The notes under the pieces were generated by a model. That model did not search any database, was not told the DNA's origin, and worked only from the letters and a program-made list of their open reading frames with translations. Position numbers and translations under genes: made by a program. From Didymodactylos carnosus (taxonomy: Eukaryota; Rotifera; Eurotatoria; Philodinida; Philodinidae), in assembly GCA_905250885.1 (NCBI GenBank), contig CAJNOQ010002380.1:1-24673 (forward strand): a stretch of DNA of 24,673 bases, read 5' to 3'. Shown piece after piece: positions 22,907-24,673 of this stretch. How positions within the stretch are numbered: the stretch's first letter is position 1; the number at the start of each line of letters is the position of its first letter.

Positions 22907-23277
22907 CAATATTGATTAGAATGTTGGAGTGTCCATCTAGTCATATCGTAATAAAATTTGCAACATATAAGCAAATAACAATGAGATAAATCTACGTCAA
23001 GTAATTTCATACGTTGTATTTTGCTACCTGTCTTCATTGCTCTACAGCCCATTAGGAAATATTAGGGACATATTTACACTATTGTTGAACACAAGTGACA
23101 GTAAAATAAATAGTTTTAGCAATTAGTTGATGAAGTTTCGTCGATGAACGCCCATTCATTACCTTATTAGGGATTTTCCTTGTCTTTTGGTCAGAGGTGG
23201 GCTGTAATTGTGGCGAAAAACTTATAAAACTATCTTCCAGAAAGTGATGGAGCAAAAATAGCATGATTTTATCTAGA
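22907..23277. other. Intergenic, no gene seen
   Basis: No supported gene. The open stretch on the minus strand at 23079-23321 has no domain and runs into the repeat arm that follows. Confidence 0.45.
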
Positions 23278-23650
23278 TAGAAAAGTACTAAATATACACA
23301 TATATATGTTGCAGTAGACATTAAAATTTTAATTTTTCGTAGTGGAAATTAAACTCGGCATATTCATAAGCAGAAAAACTCAATTATCCGGCTTTAGAGC
23401 TTTCTGAAAAGAGCAAAATGTTTATAGACATCAGATGTAGATTATGAACAGTGACTACGAATTCAAAAGTCTATTCGATCAAAATATAGCGATAAGTTCA
23501 AGTCCAGGTCACTAAAAGACAAAGATTTACGGTTTTCACCATTCGATGTCCAAGACTTGAGGCTACCTTTCCATAAGCAAAACCAAAGCGATGGTTAAAA
23601 TTTTAATGTCTACTGCAGCATATATATGTGTGTATTTAGTACTTTTCTGT
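23278..23650. mobile_element. Inverted-repeat element with empty-site foldback copy inside
   Basis: Arms 23278-23332 and 23595-23650 are inverted copies differing at a few bases (GAAAAGTACTAAATA, ATATATATGTTGCAGTAGAC, ATTAAAATTTTAA). Between them, 23333-~23530 is a copy of the left part of the 21661 foldback: AGTGGAAATTAAA, CAATTATCCGGC-TTAGAGC, then GACTACGAAT-CAAAAGTCT. This copy lacks the 340-bp nested element. Confidence 0.75.
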
Positions 23651-23688
23651 CGTTCGTTCAATAAAATCGTTTTTATTTGTACTTTACT

Positions 23689-24520
23689 CCCTTAAGGGTA
23701 TCCTCCCTCCTTTTTGTAAAAATTTCGGATTTTGAGCTGAGCATAGCCTAATCCAGAGGAAAGTGTGGGCTACAAAATAAGACCACTCCCAGTACTTCAC
23801 AACCTTTCTTCAAAAAGTTACGGATTTTTGAAGTGTTTCCATCAGAACTAAAAAGACTTTATTTTTTAGTTTCATAAACTTTTCTCTTATTTTCTGTACA
23901 TGCAAAATTTTTCTTACACATAGTCTGATAGAAGTAAGTGTTTTCTTCATAATGAGACGTTTTACAGAATTTTCCGATGAGTTTTCACGGAGAAGCATCG
24001 CGGCAAATGCTCTGAAAAAAGTGACCTATGTACAAATGCGTTTCTTCTCGAAAACTATATTTTTACTACCAGGTTTCATTGTGCCACATTCATCCGATCG
24101 AGTTCAAAATTTTACCAGAGGTAGTACTCAAGACACTATTGCAGAGGCATTCCTTTAAATTTTATCGACTTATAGGGTTTCTAAAATTGAAAAACTTGGT
24201 TTTCGAGACGTTTTCCAGTATTTTTCTATAACTCGACCAGGAAAGGTCTCAAAAAAATTTCTCAAAATTACCTCTGCGGAATGACCTTGAGTACCTGTGG
24301 TAAAATTTTGAACTCGATCGGACAAAATTTAAGGGGGATCATAATGTGGCACAATGAAAAACTGATGAACGACAATAGCTGAAAACTTGAAACAAAAACG
24401 AAAAGTGCTCCATTGAGTTTCCAATCAATTCTGAAAATACGAAGCCGTAGCGACTTTTAGTCTTTATTTCACAGCATTTCTACGGAAAGCCCAAAAAGAG
24501 AAGAGGGATACCCTTAAGGG
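23689..24520. mobile_element. ~830-bp inverted-repeat element
   Basis: Outer ends are CCCTTAAGGGTATCC (23689-23703) and GGATACCCTTAAGGG (24506-24520). Inner arms pair strongly: 24074-24155 (CATTGTGCCACATT, GATCGAGTTCAAAATTTTAC, TACTCAAG, GCAGAGG) against 24268-24357 inverted, with an extra ~15 bp (AAATTTAAGGGGGATC) on the right. Outer interiors do not match each other. Open stretches at 23952-24158 and 24028-24231 overlap the left arm and show no domain. Non-coding DNA element or composite foldback. Confidence 0.7.
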
Positions 24521-24673
24521 GGGGGGCCCTTTAGATTTTTCTCTAGCGTTGCCAGTTTGTAGAGGATACTTCGAAGTATATGTCCTGAAGTTTTTTCGGC
24601 TTACTGACGTTATTTGGCTGAGAAAAAAATTAATTACTTAAAAAAATGTTGTTAAATTTTTGAGCACGGGGTT
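24521..24673. other. Window end, no gene seen
   Basis: A G-run (24518-24526) and a 14-bp palindrome ATACTTCGAAGTAT (24567-24580). Nothing else is recognisable. Confidence 0.4.

Noticed and set aside
22625..22909. Hydrophobic-looking minus-strand open frame of 94 codons
   Set aside because: Overlaps the foldback right end and direct repeat B; composition reflects AT-rich repeats, not a membrane protein.

Overview
This window looks like eukaryotic nuclear DNA from a small-genome metazoan, most likely a bdelloid rotifer. It is strongly AT-rich by eye. The one clearly intact protein gene, alpha-tubulin, has eight coding exons, with mostly 62-70 nt introns between canonical GT and AG sites. The degraded genes resemble rotifer-type families: an EGF-module protein with a long extracellular beta-rich tail, and a LINE with a separate gag-like ORF1. 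The rotifer assignment is inferred from remembered family resemblance; no search was run.

Layout. Positions 1-1500: minus-strand LINE reverse-transcriptase relic, with its 3' end abutting an inverted 98-bp copy of its own interior. 1873-2002: foldback element. 2742-3231: relic of an EGF-module protein. 3741-4448: relic of a LINE gag-like ORF1. 4537-5243: unrecognised three-exon gene, broken. 5783-6371: four-exon cold-shock-domain gene, complete except for one in-frame TGA. 6583-6707: 37-bp tandem repeats next to a broken CACTA/EnSpm-like transposase at 6720-9242. All of these gene-like features lie on the minus strand.

9243-15089 holds no gene I can support. It carries several inverted-repeat elements: a MITE at 12176-12311, nested foldbacks at 12548-13503, and an ~800-bp hairpin at 13966-14772. 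A tRNA-Thr(CGU) gene follows at 15090-15161 (minus). A 423-bp TIR element at 17221-17643 lies just upstream of the alpha-tubulin gene (coding 18196-21193, plus strand). The rest, 21300-24673, is a patchwork of foldback elements, including one inserted inside another with a nearby empty-site copy.

How it fits together: two functional genes (tubulin and the tRNA) sit in a repeat-rich background of pseudogenes and short inverted-repeat DNA elements. I found no convincing new multi-gene system. The best leads are the cold-shock gene with a single nonsense codon, the large hairpin at 14 kb, the 37-bp repeats at one transposon end, and the nested insertion with an empty-site control.
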